From: Fusobacterium gastrosuis
GTDB taxonomy: Bacteria; Fusobacteriota; Fusobacteriia; Fusobacteriales; Fusobacteriaceae
Assembly (NCBI RefSeq): GCF_900095285.1
Contig: NZ_LT607734.1
Coordinates: 1,116,001-1,180,000 of the forward strand
Direction of reading: 5' to 3'
DNA length: 64,000 bases
Below, piece after piece: positions 44,738 to 53,856 of this stretch; within the stretch, counting starts at the first letter, position 1; every line of letters starts with the position of its first letter. Under the pieces are notes generated by a model. The model had not been told where the DNA came from and searched no databases. It worked only from the letters and a program-made list of their open reading frames with translations. The position numbers and the translations under genes are program-made.

Positions 44738-44917
44738 TTTATTGGAGCTAAATAAAAATTTTTTTATATATTTTCAAATATTTTTTTTTAGTATAAATAG
44801 AACTTTAATAAGAAAAAAACGTTCTATTGTCTAAAAAATTCTATAATGATAAAATTCATATTAGTTAAATAAAGAATATATAAAAAAGAAGTAAATTAAG
44901 AAGATTAGAGGGTTACT

Positions 44918-45577
44918 ATGGATTATAATTTTATTATAAAATATGCTCCTGAATATTTTAAGGCAGCAATTTTGATGCTATATATAGGAGGAATTGGAAT
45001 AATTTTATCTATTTTGGTTGGAATTATTGGAAGCTGGATACAGTATGAAAAAATTCCTGTTCTTGAAAAAATTGTTAGTTGCTATGTGGAACTTAGTAGA
45101 AATACACCACTTCTAGTTCAATTATTTTTCCTATATTTTGGATTGCCTAAAATTGGAATAAAAATCAGTTCAGAGTTATGTGGAGTAATAGGGCTTACTT
45201 TCTTGGGAGGAAGCTATATGATAGAGGCTTTTAGAAGCTCACTTGAAAGTATAAATATAATTCAAAAAGAATCTGCATTGAGCTTAGGTATGAGTAAATA
45301 CAAAATGATGAGATATGTGATAATACCTCAAGCATTCATAACTGCAATGCCAGCATTGAGTGCAAATATAATATTTTTATTAAAAGAAACTTCTGTTTTT
45401 AGTGCTATTTCATTGATTGATATGATGTTTGTAGCTAAAGACTTGATTGGACTTTATTATAAAACAGAAGAGGCTTTAATTATGCTAGTTATAGGATATT
45501 TACTATTGTTGCTGCCTATATCATTCATAGCACACTTCATAGAAAGGAGAATGAGATATGCTGTCTACGGTGATTGA
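44918..45577 (+). CDS. Polar amino-acid ABC transporter permease, subunit 1
   Basis: 219 aa HisM/GlnP-family inner-membrane permease. The coupling motif lies in ESALSLGMSKYKMMRYVIIPQAF, and the typical ELSRNTPLLVQLFFLYFGLPKIG region is intact; about five membrane segments. The last 20 bases overlap the second permease gene. It forms a heterodimeric channel with the next gene product. Substrate probably a polar amino acid (see binding protein). Confidence 0.92.
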   Translation: MDYNFIIKYAPEYFKAAILMLYIGGIGIILSILVGIIGSWIQYEKIPVLEKIVSCYVELSRNTPLLVQLFFLYFGLPKIGIKISSELCGVIGLTFLGGSYMIEAFRSSLESINIIQKESALSLGMSKYKMMRYVIIPQAFITAMPALSANIIFLLKETSVFSAISLIDMMFVAKDLIGLYYKTEEALIMLVIGYLLLLLPISFIAHFIERRMRYAVYGD

Positions 45578-46232
45578 TTTATTGGCTAAGGGAAGCAATT
45601 TTGAAAGATTAATTTACGGTTTATGGATTACTATAAAATTAAGTTTAATATCAGCAGGCTTGTCTATGTTGTTTGGAATAGTTGTTGGAATGATAATGAC
45701 GATAAAAAATCCATTTGTGAAATTTTTTACACAACTATATTTACAGACAATTAGAATTATGCCACCATTAGTGTTATTATTTTTAGCATATTTTGGTCTA
45801 GCAAGAATTTTTAATCTTCATATTTCAGCAGAAGCAAGTGCAATAATGGTGTTTACAATTTGGGGAACAGCTGAAATGGGGGATTTAGTTAGAGGTGCAA
45901 TAATAAGTATTCCTAAGATACAAATTGAAAGTGGCTTAGCTTTGGCACTTAGTAAGTTTCAAATTTATTTATATATCATAATTCCACAAACAGTGAGAAG
46001 ATTAATTCCACTTACAATGAATCTTATAACAAGAATGATAAAAACAACAAGTTTAGTAGTACTTATAGGTATAGTGGAAGTTTTGAAAGTTGGGCAGCAA
46101 ATAATAGATGCAAACAGATTTGACTATCCAAGTGGAGCATTATGGATATACGGAGTGATTTTTATATTATATTTTTTTTCGTGTTGGCCATTATCAATGC
46201 TTGCAAAATATTTAGAGAAAAAATGGGCATAA
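45558..46232 (+). CDS. Polar amino-acid ABC transporter permease, subunit 2
   Basis: 224 aa, same family as the preceding gene but clearly diverged. Coupling loop IQIESGLALALSKFQIYLYIIIPQ and the QTIRIMPPLVLLFLAYFGLARI region are visible; about five membrane segments. GGAG precedes the ATG inside the end of subunit 1, so translation is probably coupled. The ATPase gene follows 37 nt later. Confidence 0.92.
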   Translation: MLSTVIDLLAKGSNFERLIYGLWITIKLSLISAGLSMLFGIVVGMIMTIKNPFVKFFTQLYLQTIRIMPPLVLLFLAYFGLARIFNLHISAEASAIMVFTIWGTAEMGDLVRGAIISIPKIQIESGLALALSKFQIYLYIIIPQTVRRLIPLTMNLITRMIKTTSLVVLIGIVEVLKVGQQIIDANRFDYPSGALWIYGVIFILYFFSCWPLSMLAKYLEKKWA

Positions 46233-46269
46233 ATTAATTAAAAATTATTAAATTAGGAGAAAAATCGAG

Positions 46270-47025
46270 ATGATGAAAAGTGAAAATATAATTCTTTCAG
46301 CTCAACAGATAGAGAAAAATTATGACAAACTTGAAGTTTTGAAAAACTTAAATCTTGATGTACATCAAGGAGAAGTTGTAGTAATAATAGGTCCATCAGG
46401 TTGTGGAAAAAGCACATTTTTAAGATGTTTAAATGGTTTGGAAGAAATTAATTCTGGAACAATAAGTTTGAACGGAGAAATTATTAATAGAGATTCAGAA
46501 AAGCTGAGAAAAATGAGAGAAAAAATTGGAATGGTATTCCAAAGTTATGAATTATTTCCTCATTTGACTATATTAGAGAATATTTTGCTTGCTCCTACCG
46601 TAGTTCAAAAAAGAAATAAAGATGAAGTGAAAAAACAGGCTTTAAAACTTTTAGAAAGAGTTAATTTATTGGATAAGCAAAACTCGTTCCCACGACAACT
46701 ATCTGGTGGACAAAAACAAAGAGTAGCCATTGTGAGAGCATTGTGTATGAACCCAGAAGTTATGCTATTTGATGAAGTGACAGCAGCTCTTGATCCTGAA
46801 ATGGTAAGGGAAGTTTTAGATGTTATGCTTGAATTGGCAAAAGATGGGATGACTATGATAATTGTTACTCACGAAATGCAGTTTGCAAGGGCTGTTGCAG
46901 ACAGAATTATTTTTATGGATCAAGGAAATATTGTTGAACAAGGGGAACCAGAAAAATTTTTCACTGCTCCAAAAACAGAAAGAGCACAAAAATTTTTAAA
47001 TACTTTTAAATTTCAACATAAATAA
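46270..47025 (+). CDS. Polar amino-acid ABC transporter ATP-binding protein
   Basis: 251 aa, GlnQ/HisP class. Walker [12 protein letters not shown]-loop [12 protein letters not shown], signature LSGGQKQR, Walker [15 protein letters not shown], switch His VTHEM; D-loop intact. Two ATG codons start the frame (46270 and 46273) behind GGAG. It powers the two permeases encoded just upstream, and the binding protein is encoded 40 nt downstream. Confidence 0.94.
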   Translation: MMKSENIILSAQQIEKNYDKLEVLKNLNLDVHQGEVVVIIGPSGCGKSTFLRCLNGLEEINSGTISLNGEIINRDSEKLRKMREKIGMVFQSYELFPHLTILENILLAPTVVQKRNKDEVKKQALKLLERVNLLDKQNSFPRQLSGGQKQRVAIVRALCMNPEVMLFDEVTAALDPEMVREVLDVMLELAKDGMTMIIVTHEMQFARAVADRIIFMDQGNIVEQGEPEKFFTAPKTERAQKFLNTFKFQHK

Positions 47026-47065
47026 AAATATATACAAAAAAATTAATATATAAGGAGTGGTACTG

Positions 47066-47935
47066 ATGAAAAATTGGAACAAAATCGTAAAATTAGTAGG
47101 AGTTGGGCTAACAGCTTTAGCTCTTGTGGCTTGTGGAGGAAGCAAAACTGAAGAAGTGAAGACTGAAAACATAGCAAATGCTACAAAAGGAAGAACTGTA
47201 AAGGAAATTCAAGAAAGTGGAGTGGTTAGAATAGGAGTTTTCTCTGATAAGGCACCTTTTGGTTATGTTGATGAAAATGGAAAATATCAAGGTTATGACA
47301 TATATTTCACAGATCGTATTGCAAAAGATTTAGGAGTTAATGTTGAGTATGTTTCTCTTGATCCAGCAAGTAGAGTGGAATATGCTGAAACAGCAAAGGT
47401 TGACATAGTTGCAGCAAACTTTACTGTGACAAAAGAAAGAGCTGAGAAAGTTGATTTCTCATTGCCATATATGAAAGTGTCTTTAGGTGTGGTTTCTCCT
47501 GATACAGCAGTGATAAAATCTGCTGAAGAATTAAATGGTAAGACTTTAATAGTAAGCAAGGGAACAACAGCTGAAACATATTTCACAGCTAATCATCCAG
47601 AAGTAAAATTACAAAAATATGATGCTTATACAGATGCTTACAATGCCCTTTTAGATGGTAGAGGAGATGCTTTCTCAACAGATAACACAGAAGTTCTAGC
47701 TTGGGCAAAAGTAAATCCTGGATTTACAGTTGGGATAGATTCTTTAGGGGATACTGATACAATAGCTGTTGCAGTTCAAAAAGGAAATACAGATTTGTTA
47801 AATTGGATTAATGAAGAAATCAAAACTTTAGGAAAAGAAAATTTCTTCCACGAAGCATTTAAAGCAACGCTTGCTCCAGTTTACGGAGATACAGTAAACC
47901 CTGATTCAATTGTAGTTGAAGGTGGAGAAATATAA
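47066..47935 (+). CDS. Amino-acid ABC transporter substrate-binding lipoprotein
   Basis: 289 aa SBP_bac_3 protein. Lipobox ALVACGG (Cys near residue 23). The mature domain begins VKEIQESGVVRIGVFSDKAPFGYVDENGKYQGYD and includes DIVAANFTVTKERAEKVDFSLPY, the signature for polar amino-acid binders. Features resemble cysteine/cystine- or aspartate/glutamate-binding members (CjaA/PEB1 type), but the ligand cannot be assigned. ATG 47066 follows AAGGAG; an upstream GTG (47057) overlaps that site. A bidirectional terminator follows. Confidence 0.9.
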   Translation: MKNWNKIVKLVGVGLTALALVACGGSKTEEVKTENIANATKGRTVKEIQESGVVRIGVFSDKAPFGYVDENGKYQGYDIYFTDRIAKDLGVNVEYVSLDPASRVEYAETAKVDIVAANFTVTKERAEKVDFSLPYMKVSLGVVSPDTAVIKSAEELNGKTLIVSKGTTAETYFTANHPEVKLQKYDAYTDAYNALLDGRGDAFSTDNTEVLAWAKVNPGFTVGIDSLGDTDTIAVAVQKGNTDLLNWINEEIKTLGKENFFHEAFKATLAPVYGDTVNPDSIVVEGGEI

Positions 47936-47975
47936 AAATTTGTTTTCAATTCTCTTAAAAATAAATGCAAAAAAG

Positions 47976-48009
47976 AAACTACTGAAAAATATTTCAGTAG
48001 TTTTTTTTA
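47976..48009. terminator. Bidirectional terminator between the importer and exporter operons
   Basis: 12-bp perfect stem AAACTACTGAAA (47976-47987) with its complement (47992-48003), loop AATA, long T-run on the plus strand and T-rich tail on the minus strand. Confidence 0.85.
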
Positions 48010-49887
48010 ATGATTTTCAAAGCCACCAGTGTAAAGTTGGTAATATATACCTCTTTTAGCAAGTAGTTCTTCATGATTTCCACGCTCAACAATTCTACCT
48101 TGTTCAAGAACCATAATGACATCAGAGTTTTTTATGGTAGAAAGTCTATGTGCTATTACAAAAACTGTTCTACCTTTCATTATTTTATCCATACCTTCTT
48201 GAACAATTTTTTCAGTTCTTGTATCTATACTGGAAGTTGCTTCATCCAAAATTAGTACAGGTGGGTCAGCTATTGCAGCTCTTGCTATTGCTAGTAATTG
48301 TCTTTGACCTTGAGAAAGAGAAGCACCACTGCCACTTAAATAAGTGTTATAACCATCAGGTAAATATTTTATAAATTTGTGTGCATTTGCAAGTTTTGCA
48401 GCAGCTTTTATTTCCTCATCAGTGGCATCCAACTTACCGTATCTTATATTATCTGCTATTGTTCCTGAAAATAAATGGGTGTCTTGCAATACAATACCTA
48501 AAGATTTTCTTAAATCTGATTTACAAATTTTTTCAATATTTATACCATCGTATCGAATTTTTCCATTATGTAATTCATAAAATCTATTTATCAGATTTGT
48601 TATTGTTGTTTTTCCGGCACCTGTTGCTCCGACAAAAGCTATTTTTTGTCCAGGTTTAGCAAATAGATTGATATCATGTAAAATAGTTTTTTCACTATTG
48701 TATCCAAAATCTACATTTTCAAAAACAACATCTCCTAATAATTTTGTATATGTTAAACTTCCATCACTATGAGGATGTTTCCAAGCCCATTTTCCAGTAT
48801 GTTCTGAAACTTCTTTAATATTTCCTTTTTCATCTGTATCGGCATTAACTAGTTTTACATAACCGTCATTTTTTTCTATTTCTTGATCAAGTAAATTAAA
48901 AACTCTTGAAGCCCCAGCAGCTGCTAGAATAAGAGTATTAATTTGTTGTGCAATTTGGAAGACTGGTTGTTTTAAAGTCCTTGTAAATTGTAAGAAGGAA
49001 ACTAGACCACCTATTGTAAACCCTCCAATATTAGAAAGGGCTAAAAAAGAACCTATTGCAGCAGTTAAAACAAAGTTTACATTACTCAAATTTCCAACAG
49101 CAGGTCCTAATATATTAGAATATTTATGAGCGTTATTGGAACTTGTATATAGTTCTTCATTTAAAATATTAAATTTTTCAGAAGCTTCATTTTCATATGA
49201 AAAAACTTTTACAACTTTTAAACCTTCTAACATTTCTTCGATATAGCCATTTACTTTTCCAATATTATTTTGTTGAGCTCTGAAATTGACAGAACTTTTT
49301 TTAGTAATAACTCTAGTTGTAATAATTATTGTCAAAATCATAATAAGAGCAAAAACTGTTAAAGGCACACTTAGTAAAAACATAGAAACTATCACACTAA
49401 TCATAGTTAGAATAGCAGATATCATTTGAATTAGGCTTTCATCTATCATATTTCTCAAGGTATCAATATCACTTGAGTATATACTCATAATATCTCCATG
49501 TGCGGTGGTATCAAAATATTTTATTGGAAGAGCTTCCATATGAGTAAAAACATCATCCCTTAATTTTTTTAATGTTCCTTGTGCCACATATATCATAGAT
49601 TTTCTGTATATATAAGTAAAAATAATTTCCAATATATAGACAAAAGCCATAAAAATAATTAGCCTAAATAAGGCTGTAAAATCAAAACTATTTTTACCTA
49701 TATTTGGAATAATATGGACATCTACAAGTTTTTTTATAAGCATAGTTCCATAAACCATTGCAAGAGTAGCAAAGCAAAGAGAAGTTACTATAAGAAAACA
49801 AAGAGTTTTATAACTATTAAAAATATAGAAAAGTAATCTTAAGATTGCTTTTATTTGGTTTGTTGTAGGACTTTTTTTATTATTCAT
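48007..49887 (-). CDS. Heterodimeric ABC exporter, subunit with the consensus ATP site residues
   Basis: 626 aa half-transporter: N-terminal six-helix domain (about 20-330), a 50-residue insert containing TGKWAWKHPHSDGS that is usual for this subfamily (LmrD/TM288-like), and the ABC domain (about 385-620). Walker A GATGAGKTTI and Walker B VLILDEATSSID with catalytic Glu are normal; the signature is the variant LSQGQRQL, and the switch His is in AHRLS. Start chosen at ATG (complement of 49885-49887) behind AAGGAGG; it overlaps the upstream partner by 8 bases. Together they should export drugs or lipids. Confidence 0.9.
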   Translation of the reverse strand: MNNKKSPTTNQIKAILRLLFYIFNSYKTLCFLIVTSLCFATLAMVYGTMLIKKLVDVHIIPNIGKNSFDFTALFRLIIFMAFVYILEIIFTYIYRKSMIYVAQGTLKKLRDDVFTHMEALPIKYFDTTAHGDIMSIYSSDIDTLRNMIDESLIQMISAILTMISVIVSMFLLSVPLTVFALIMILTIIITTRVITKKSSVNFRAQQNNIGKVNGYIEEMLEGLKVVKVFSYENEASEKFNILNEELYTSSNNAHKYSNILGPAVGNLSNVNFVLTAAIGSFLALSNIGGFTIGGLVSFLQFTRTLKQPVFQIAQQINTLILAAAGASRVFNLLDQEIEKNDGYVKLVNADTDEKGNIKEVSEHTGKWAWKHPHSDGSLTYTKLLGDVVFENVDFGYNSEKTILHDINLFAKPGQKIAFVGATGAGKTTITNLINRFYELHNGKIRYDGINIEKICKSDLRKSLGIVLQDTHLFSGTIADNIRYGKLDATDEEIKAAAKLANAHKFIKYLPDGYNTYLSGSGASLSQGQRQLLAIARAAIADPPVLILDEATSSIDTRTEKIVQEGMDKIMKGRTVFVIAHRLSTIKNSDVIMVLEQGRIVERGNHEELLAKRGIYYQLYTGGFENH

Positions 49888-51613
49888 TTGTAGAACCTCC
49901 TTCATTTTGAGATTCATAGATTTCTTTGTAAATAGAGTTATTAATTAGTAATTCTTCATGAGTACCAAGACCAATAATTTCTCCTTCATCTAAAATTATA
50001 ATTCTATCAGAGTCTTGAATAGATGAAATTCTTTGAGAAATTATTATTTTTGTTATATTTGGTAAGTCAAATTTAAAAGCTCTTCTTATGGCTTTATCTG
50101 TTTTTGTATCTACTGCACTTGTAGAATCATCCAAAATTAAAATTTTTGGTTTTTTAAGTAATGCTCTTGCTATACATAATCTTTGTCTTTGTCCACCTGA
50201 AACATTTGTTCCACCTTGTTCAATATAGGTATCATACTTATTTGGAAATTTTTGGATAAACTCATCAGCTTGAGCTAATTTTGCTGCATGAATAATTTCC
50301 TCTTCAGTTGCATTCTTATTACCCCAACAAAGATTTTCTCGTATAGTTCCAGAAAATAGGACATTTTTTTGTAAGACCATTGCAACATTATCTCTTAAAG
50401 TTTTTAAATCATATGATTTAACATTTTTTCCACCAACTAAAATTTCTCCACTCAAGATATCATAAAGTCTTGGAATCAATTGAACAAAAGCAGATTTTGA
50501 ACTTCCAATGGCTCCTATGATACCGATAGTTTCTCCTTGTTTAATTTTTATATTTATATTTTTTAAATTTAGAATATTAGGATTATCAGTATAACTGAAG
50601 TTAACATTTTTAAACTCAATCTCTCCATTTTCTAGTAAATAATCTGGGTTTTCTATATTTTTTATGCTTGGTTTTTCATGTAAAACTTCCACTATTCTTT
50701 CAGCTGATGCTCTTGATAATGTTATATTTACCAATACCATTGTAAACATAAGTAAACTCATTAGAATATTAGCAGTATATGCAAATAAACTTGTAAGTTC
50801 ACCAGTGGTTAATTTTTCAACGATAATTAATTTAGCACCAAACCAAGAAAGTAAAAGAGTACAAGTATACATGGTGAAAAGCATCAGAGGAGCAACAAAT
50901 ACAACTATTTTTTCTCCTCTCAACATTGTATTTTTTAAATCATTCGTAGCTTCCTTAAATTTGATGATTTCATAATTTTCTCTTACATAGGCTTTTACAA
51001 CCCTAATTCCAGATATATTTTCTTGCAACTTAGCATTGATGTTGTCATATTTTTTTACACCACTAGTAAAAATTGGGTGAACAATCGAAATTATAATAAG
51101 CATAGCTATTCCTAAAAAAATTACGGCGGCTATAAAGATTAAAGATAATTTCAAATCTATATAAGCAGCCATTATTGTAGCAAAAATCATCATAAAAGGT
51201 GCTCTAACAAAAATTCTTAATATCATTTGATAAGAAGTTTGGATATTATTTATATCAGTTGTAAATCTTGTTATAAGCCCTGCTGTAGAAAACTTATCTA
51301 TATTAGCAAATGAAAATTCCTGTATTTTATGAAATAAAGCTTTTCGGATATTTTTTGCAAAGCCAGCAGAAGCTTTAGCTGCATATCTTCCAGAAGCAAT
51401 ACCCAGGCTCATAGAAATAATAGCCAATATGAAAGTCAATGATCCCATATATATTATATGTTTCATGTTTTGTTTGTTTAATCCATCATCAATTATTGAA
51501 GCCATAAAAAACGGAATACTAATTTCAACTAAAACTTCCATAGCTATTAACAGTGGAGCGAGTACAGAATCTTTTTTATATTCTCCCACATATGATAATA
51601 ATTTTTTTAACAT
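49880..51613 (-). CDS. Heterodimeric ABC exporter, subunit with degenerate ATP site residues
   Basis: 577 aa partner of the following gene. Six-helix domain (about 15-310) and ABC domain (about 335-570). Walker A is GAIGSSKSAF, with Ser in place of the usual Gly before Lys, and Walker B is ILILDDSTSAVD, with Asp in place of the catalytic Glu; the switch His is replaced by Gln (ISQRIS). The signature VSGGQRQR is normal. This is the asymmetric pattern of TM287/288, LmrCD and BmrCD, with one hydrolysing site. ATG (complement of 51611-51613) follows AGGAAG; upstream in-frame ATG at 51661 lacks support. Confidence 0.9.
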   Translation of the reverse strand: MLKKLLSYVGEYKKDSVLAPLLIAMEVLVEISIPFFMASIIDDGLNKQNMKHIIYMGSLTFILAIISMSLGIASGRYAAKASAGFAKNIRKALFHKIQEFSFANIDKFSTAGLITRFTTDINNIQTSYQMILRIFVRAPFMMIFATIMAAYIDLKLSLIFIAAVIFLGIAMLIIISIVHPIFTSGVKKYDNINAKLQENISGIRVVKAYVRENYEIIKFKEATNDLKNTMLRGEKIVVFVAPLMLFTMYTCTLLLSWFGAKLIIVEKLTTGELTSLFAYTANILMSLLMFTMVLVNITLSRASAERIVEVLHEKPSIKNIENPDYLLENGEIEFKNVNFSYTDNPNILNLKNINIKIKQGETIGIIGAIGSSKSAFVQLIPRLYDILSGEILVGGKNVKSYDLKTLRDNVAMVLQKNVLFSGTIRENLCWGNKNATEEEIIHAAKLAQADEFIQKFPNKYDTYIEQGGTNVSGGQRQRLCIARALLKKPKILILDDSTSAVDTKTDKAIRRAFKFDLPNITKIIISQRISSIQDSDRIIILDEGEIIGLGTHEELLINNSIYKEIYESQNEGGSTNE

Positions 51614-51677
51614 TACATACTTCCTTTCTTTTTGAAAAAAGAGTTTTATATTAGCTCTCAAAACTCTTAGAATAATT

Positions 51678-51702
51678 AAAAAAACAGATGAAAATCATCC
51701 GT
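51678..51702 (-). terminator. Attenuator terminator in the exporter leader
   Basis: Minus strand ACGGATGA / TCATCTGT (8-bp stem with one G-U), loop TTT, then seven U. It is 65 nt before the exporter start codon and after the structured leader, so it should stop most transcripts unless prevented. It would also stop read-through from nagA. Confidence 0.75.
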
Positions 51703-51712
51703 TTTTGTTTTT

Positions 51713-51770
51713 GAAGATAAAAAGGTAACTGGCGTTGCCTGATACCATGCACAAGGCATAAAGTTATCTT
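51713..51770 (-). ncRNA. Structured leader RNA of the ABC exporter, candidate riboswitch of unassigned class
   Basis: Between promoter and terminator the minus-strand RNA has closing arms AAGATAA (complement of 51764-51770) and TTATCTT (complement of 51714-51720). Inside lie competing pairings: ATGCC with GGTAT, TGCCT with AGGCA, GGTA with TACC, and a GGC-AAC-GCC mini-hairpin. This segment is much richer in G and C than the surrounding leader. The layout (promoter, compact folded domain, terminator, exporter gene) is that of a riboswitch. I do not recognise the consensus with certainty; guanidine-IV (mepA motif), known upstream of multidrug exporters, is one class to compare. Confidence 0.5.
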
Positions 51771-51793
51771 AAAAAAAATAATAAATTTTTGTA

Positions 51794-51822
51794 ATTATAT
51801 AATAAATTATAAGAAAAATCAA
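51794..51822 (-). promoter_or_regulatory. Promoter of the ABC exporter operon
   Basis: TTGATT (complement of 51817-51822), 17-bp spacer, TATAAT (complement of 51794-51799). RNA would start near 51787, leaving a 175-nt leader. Confidence 0.75.
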
Positions 51823-51832
51823 GAAAGTAAAT

Positions 51833-52999
51833 TTATTTTTTATATTTTAATTTACCTTTTACAAAAGTCATTTCTATGTTGTAATTTTTATCCATTATAA
51901 CTAAATCTGCATCGTAACCTTCTTTAATAAGTCCAGAGTTAAGTTTAAATTCCTTAGCTGCATTTGTAGAACACATTTTAAAAGCATCGACGATAGAATA
52001 TCCTAGTTCAATTAAATTTCTAAATGCTATATCCATAGTCAAGACACTACCAGCTAAAGCATTGTTTCCAGCAAGTCTAGCTTGTCCATCTTTAACATTT
52101 ACATCAAGTTCTCCTAACTTATATCTTCCTTCTTTTAAACCAGTAGCAGACATAGAATCTGTTATACAAATAACTCTATCTACACCTTTAATTTTTATCA
52201 AAGTCCTTACAGCTTCAGGATGGACATGCACTTTATCAAAAATTATTTCAGCCATAATTTCATCAAAGTTAAAAACTGCTCCAACTACTCCAGGTTCTCT
52301 ATGTGTAAATCCCCTCATAGCATTGAAAGTATGAGTTGCATGACTAAGTCCATTTGCAACAGCTTTTTCAATATTTTCATATGTTGCATTGGAATGTGCA
52401 ACGGAAGCGACAATTCCTTTAGAAACAAGATATTTTATTGATTCTAAATTTTCTTCGTTGTGAGGAGATATTGAAAAAAGTTTTATAAGTCCATCTTTTA
52501 CTGAAACATATTCTTCAATTTCAGAAAGGCCAGCAGGCTTCATATATTTTTCATTTTGTGCACCTTTATATTCAATAGAGAAATAAGGCCCTTCCATATG
52601 TACTCCAAATATATTGGCTCCATCAATATCTTTATTTTGTAATTCTCCTGTAATTTTTAAGACTTCTTTTAGCTCTTCCTTTGTACTTGTAAGAGTTGTT
52701 GCTAAAAAATTAGCAGTACCCTCTTTAACGAGGTATGCTGAAATTTTTCTAAGTGCTACTTCTGTTGTGTCCATAGTATCTGCTCCATCTGCTCCATGTA
52801 TATGTACATCAACAAAGGCAGGCCCCAAATATTTTCCTTTTAAATCAATTTCTTCACAATTTTCACATAATATATGTTCAGATATTTTTTCAATTTTTGA
52901 ATGATTTAATAAGATATCAGCTTTGAGTATTTTATTGCTTAAAACTAAATTTGCATTTTTTAATAAAATTTTTCTATTTTCTTTTATTATTTCAACCAT
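51833..52999 (-). CDS. nagA: N-acetylglucosamine-6-phosphate deacetylase
   Basis: 388 aa amidohydrolase that converts GlcNAc-6-P to glucosamine-6-P. Metal motif FVDVHIHGADGADTMD, EGPYFS region with the metal-binding Glu (MEGPYF), HSNATYENI and ATHTFNAMRGFTHREPG (His ligands), and catalytic Asp in CITDSMSATG. It receives the end product of the nan pathway encoded 23 kb away (NanE makes GlcNAc-6-P). AGGAG before ATG (complement of 52997-52999); own promoter upstream. No terminator is visible after its stop, and the exporter promoter begins within 40 bases. Confidence 0.95.
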   Translation of the reverse strand: MVEIIKENRKILLKNANLVLSNKILKADILLNHSKIEKISEHILCENCEEIDLKGKYLGPAFVDVHIHGADGADTMDTTEVALRKISAYLVKEGTANFLATTLTSTKEELKEVLKITGELQNKDIDGANIFGVHMEGPYFSIEYKGAQNEKYMKPAGLSEIEEYVSVKDGLIKLFSISPHNEENLESIKYLVSKGIVASVAHSNATYENIEKAVANGLSHATHTFNAMRGFTHREPGVVGAVFNFDEIMAEIIFDKVHVHPEAVRTLIKIKGVDRVICITDSMSATGLKEGRYKLGELDVNVKDGQARLAGNNALAGSVLTMDIAFRNLIELGYSIVDAFKMCSTNAAKEFKLNSGLIKEGYDADLVIMDKNYNIEMTFVKGKLKYKK

Positions 53000-53025
53000 A
53001 GTTTCACACTCCTTATATATAACTA

Positions 53026-53054
53026 ATTTTATCTTATTTCTTGAAATAAATCAA
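53026..53054 (-). promoter_or_regulatory. Promoter of nagA
   Basis: TTGATT (complement of 53049-53054), 17-bp spacer, TAAAAT (complement of 53026-53031), immediately divergent from the rph promoter. Confidence 0.7.
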
Positions 53055-53068
53055 ATTAAAAGAAAGAA

Positions 53069-53097
53069 TTGCAAATAAAATCTAAAAAAAGTATAAT
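53069..53097 (+). promoter_or_regulatory. Promoter of rph-rdgB
   Basis: TTGCAA (53069-53074), 17-bp spacer, TATAAT (53092-53097), 38 nt before the TTG start of rph. Confidence 0.75.
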
Positions 53098-53134
53098 AAT
53101 AAAGTTAAAATAAAAAAGAAAGGAAGTAAAAAAA

Positions 53135-53854
53135 TTGATAAGAGAAGATGGAAGAAAATTAGAGCAAGAAAGAGAAATTAAAATAACTAAGAATGTAAAC
53201 ATATATGCGGAAGGGTCAGTTTTAATAGAGGCAGGAAATACGAAAGTTATATGTATGGCAAGCGTATCTGATAAGGTTCCTCAATTTTTGAGAGGAAGTG
53301 GAAGAGGTTGGGTAACAGCCGAATATTCTATGTTACCAAGAGCTACAAATGAAAGAAATTCAAGAGAGGCAAGTAAAGGTAAATTAAGTGGAAGAACAGT
53401 TGAAATACAAAGGTTAATAGGTAGAGCTCTAAGGGCATCTATTGATTTAGAAAAACTGGGAGAAAAACTTATAACAATAGATTGTGATGTTATTCAGGCT
53501 GATGGAGGGACAAGGACAGCTTCTATAACTGGAGGTTTTGTTGCTTTAGCACTGGCTATAAAAAAATTAGTAGAAGCAGAAGTTTTAATGGAAAATCCAA
53601 TAATTTCTAATGTGGCAGCTATTAGTGTAGGTAAAGTTAATGGAGAATTAATGGCAGATTTAAAATATACTGAAGATTCAGCAGCAGAAGTTGATATGAA
53701 TGTAATTATGAATAAAAAGGGTGAATTCATAGAAGTTCAAGGTACAGGAGAAGAAAGTACATATACGAGAAAAGAACTAAATGATATGTTAGATTTAGCA
53801 GAAAATAGTATAAATAGAATAATTGCTTTACAAGATAAAGTTATAGGAGAATAA
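53135..53854 (+). CDS. rph: Ribonuclease PH (TTG start)
   Basis: 239 aa, the standard length. Phosphorolytic 3'-5' exoribonuclease that trims tRNA precursors and rRNA. N-terminal [16 protein letters not shown], the phosphate-binding Arg region in [51 protein letters not shown] (metal site) and VDMNVIM are all present. The family starts at this point and no ATG fits, so the start is TTG 53135 behind AAAGGAAG. rdgB starts 2 nt after the stop; rph-rdgB is a common bacterial pair. Confidence 0.96.
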   Translation: MIREDGRKLEQEREIKITKNVNIYAEGSVLIEAGNTKVICMASVSDKVPQFLRGSGRGWVTAEYSMLPRATNERNSREASKGKLSGRTVEIQRLIGRALRASIDLEKLGEKLITIDCDVIQADGGTRTASITGGFVALALAIKKLVEAEVLMENPIISNVAAISVGKVNGELMADLKYTEDSAAEVDMNVIMNKKGEFIEVQGTGEESTYTRKELNDMLDLAENSINRIIALQDKVIGE

Positions 53855-53856
53855 TT

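Noticed and set aside
44797-44826. Operator TAGAAC...GTTCTA upstream of the amino-acid importer
   Set aside because: Arms are only six bases with a long A-rich spacer; likely chance in this composition.
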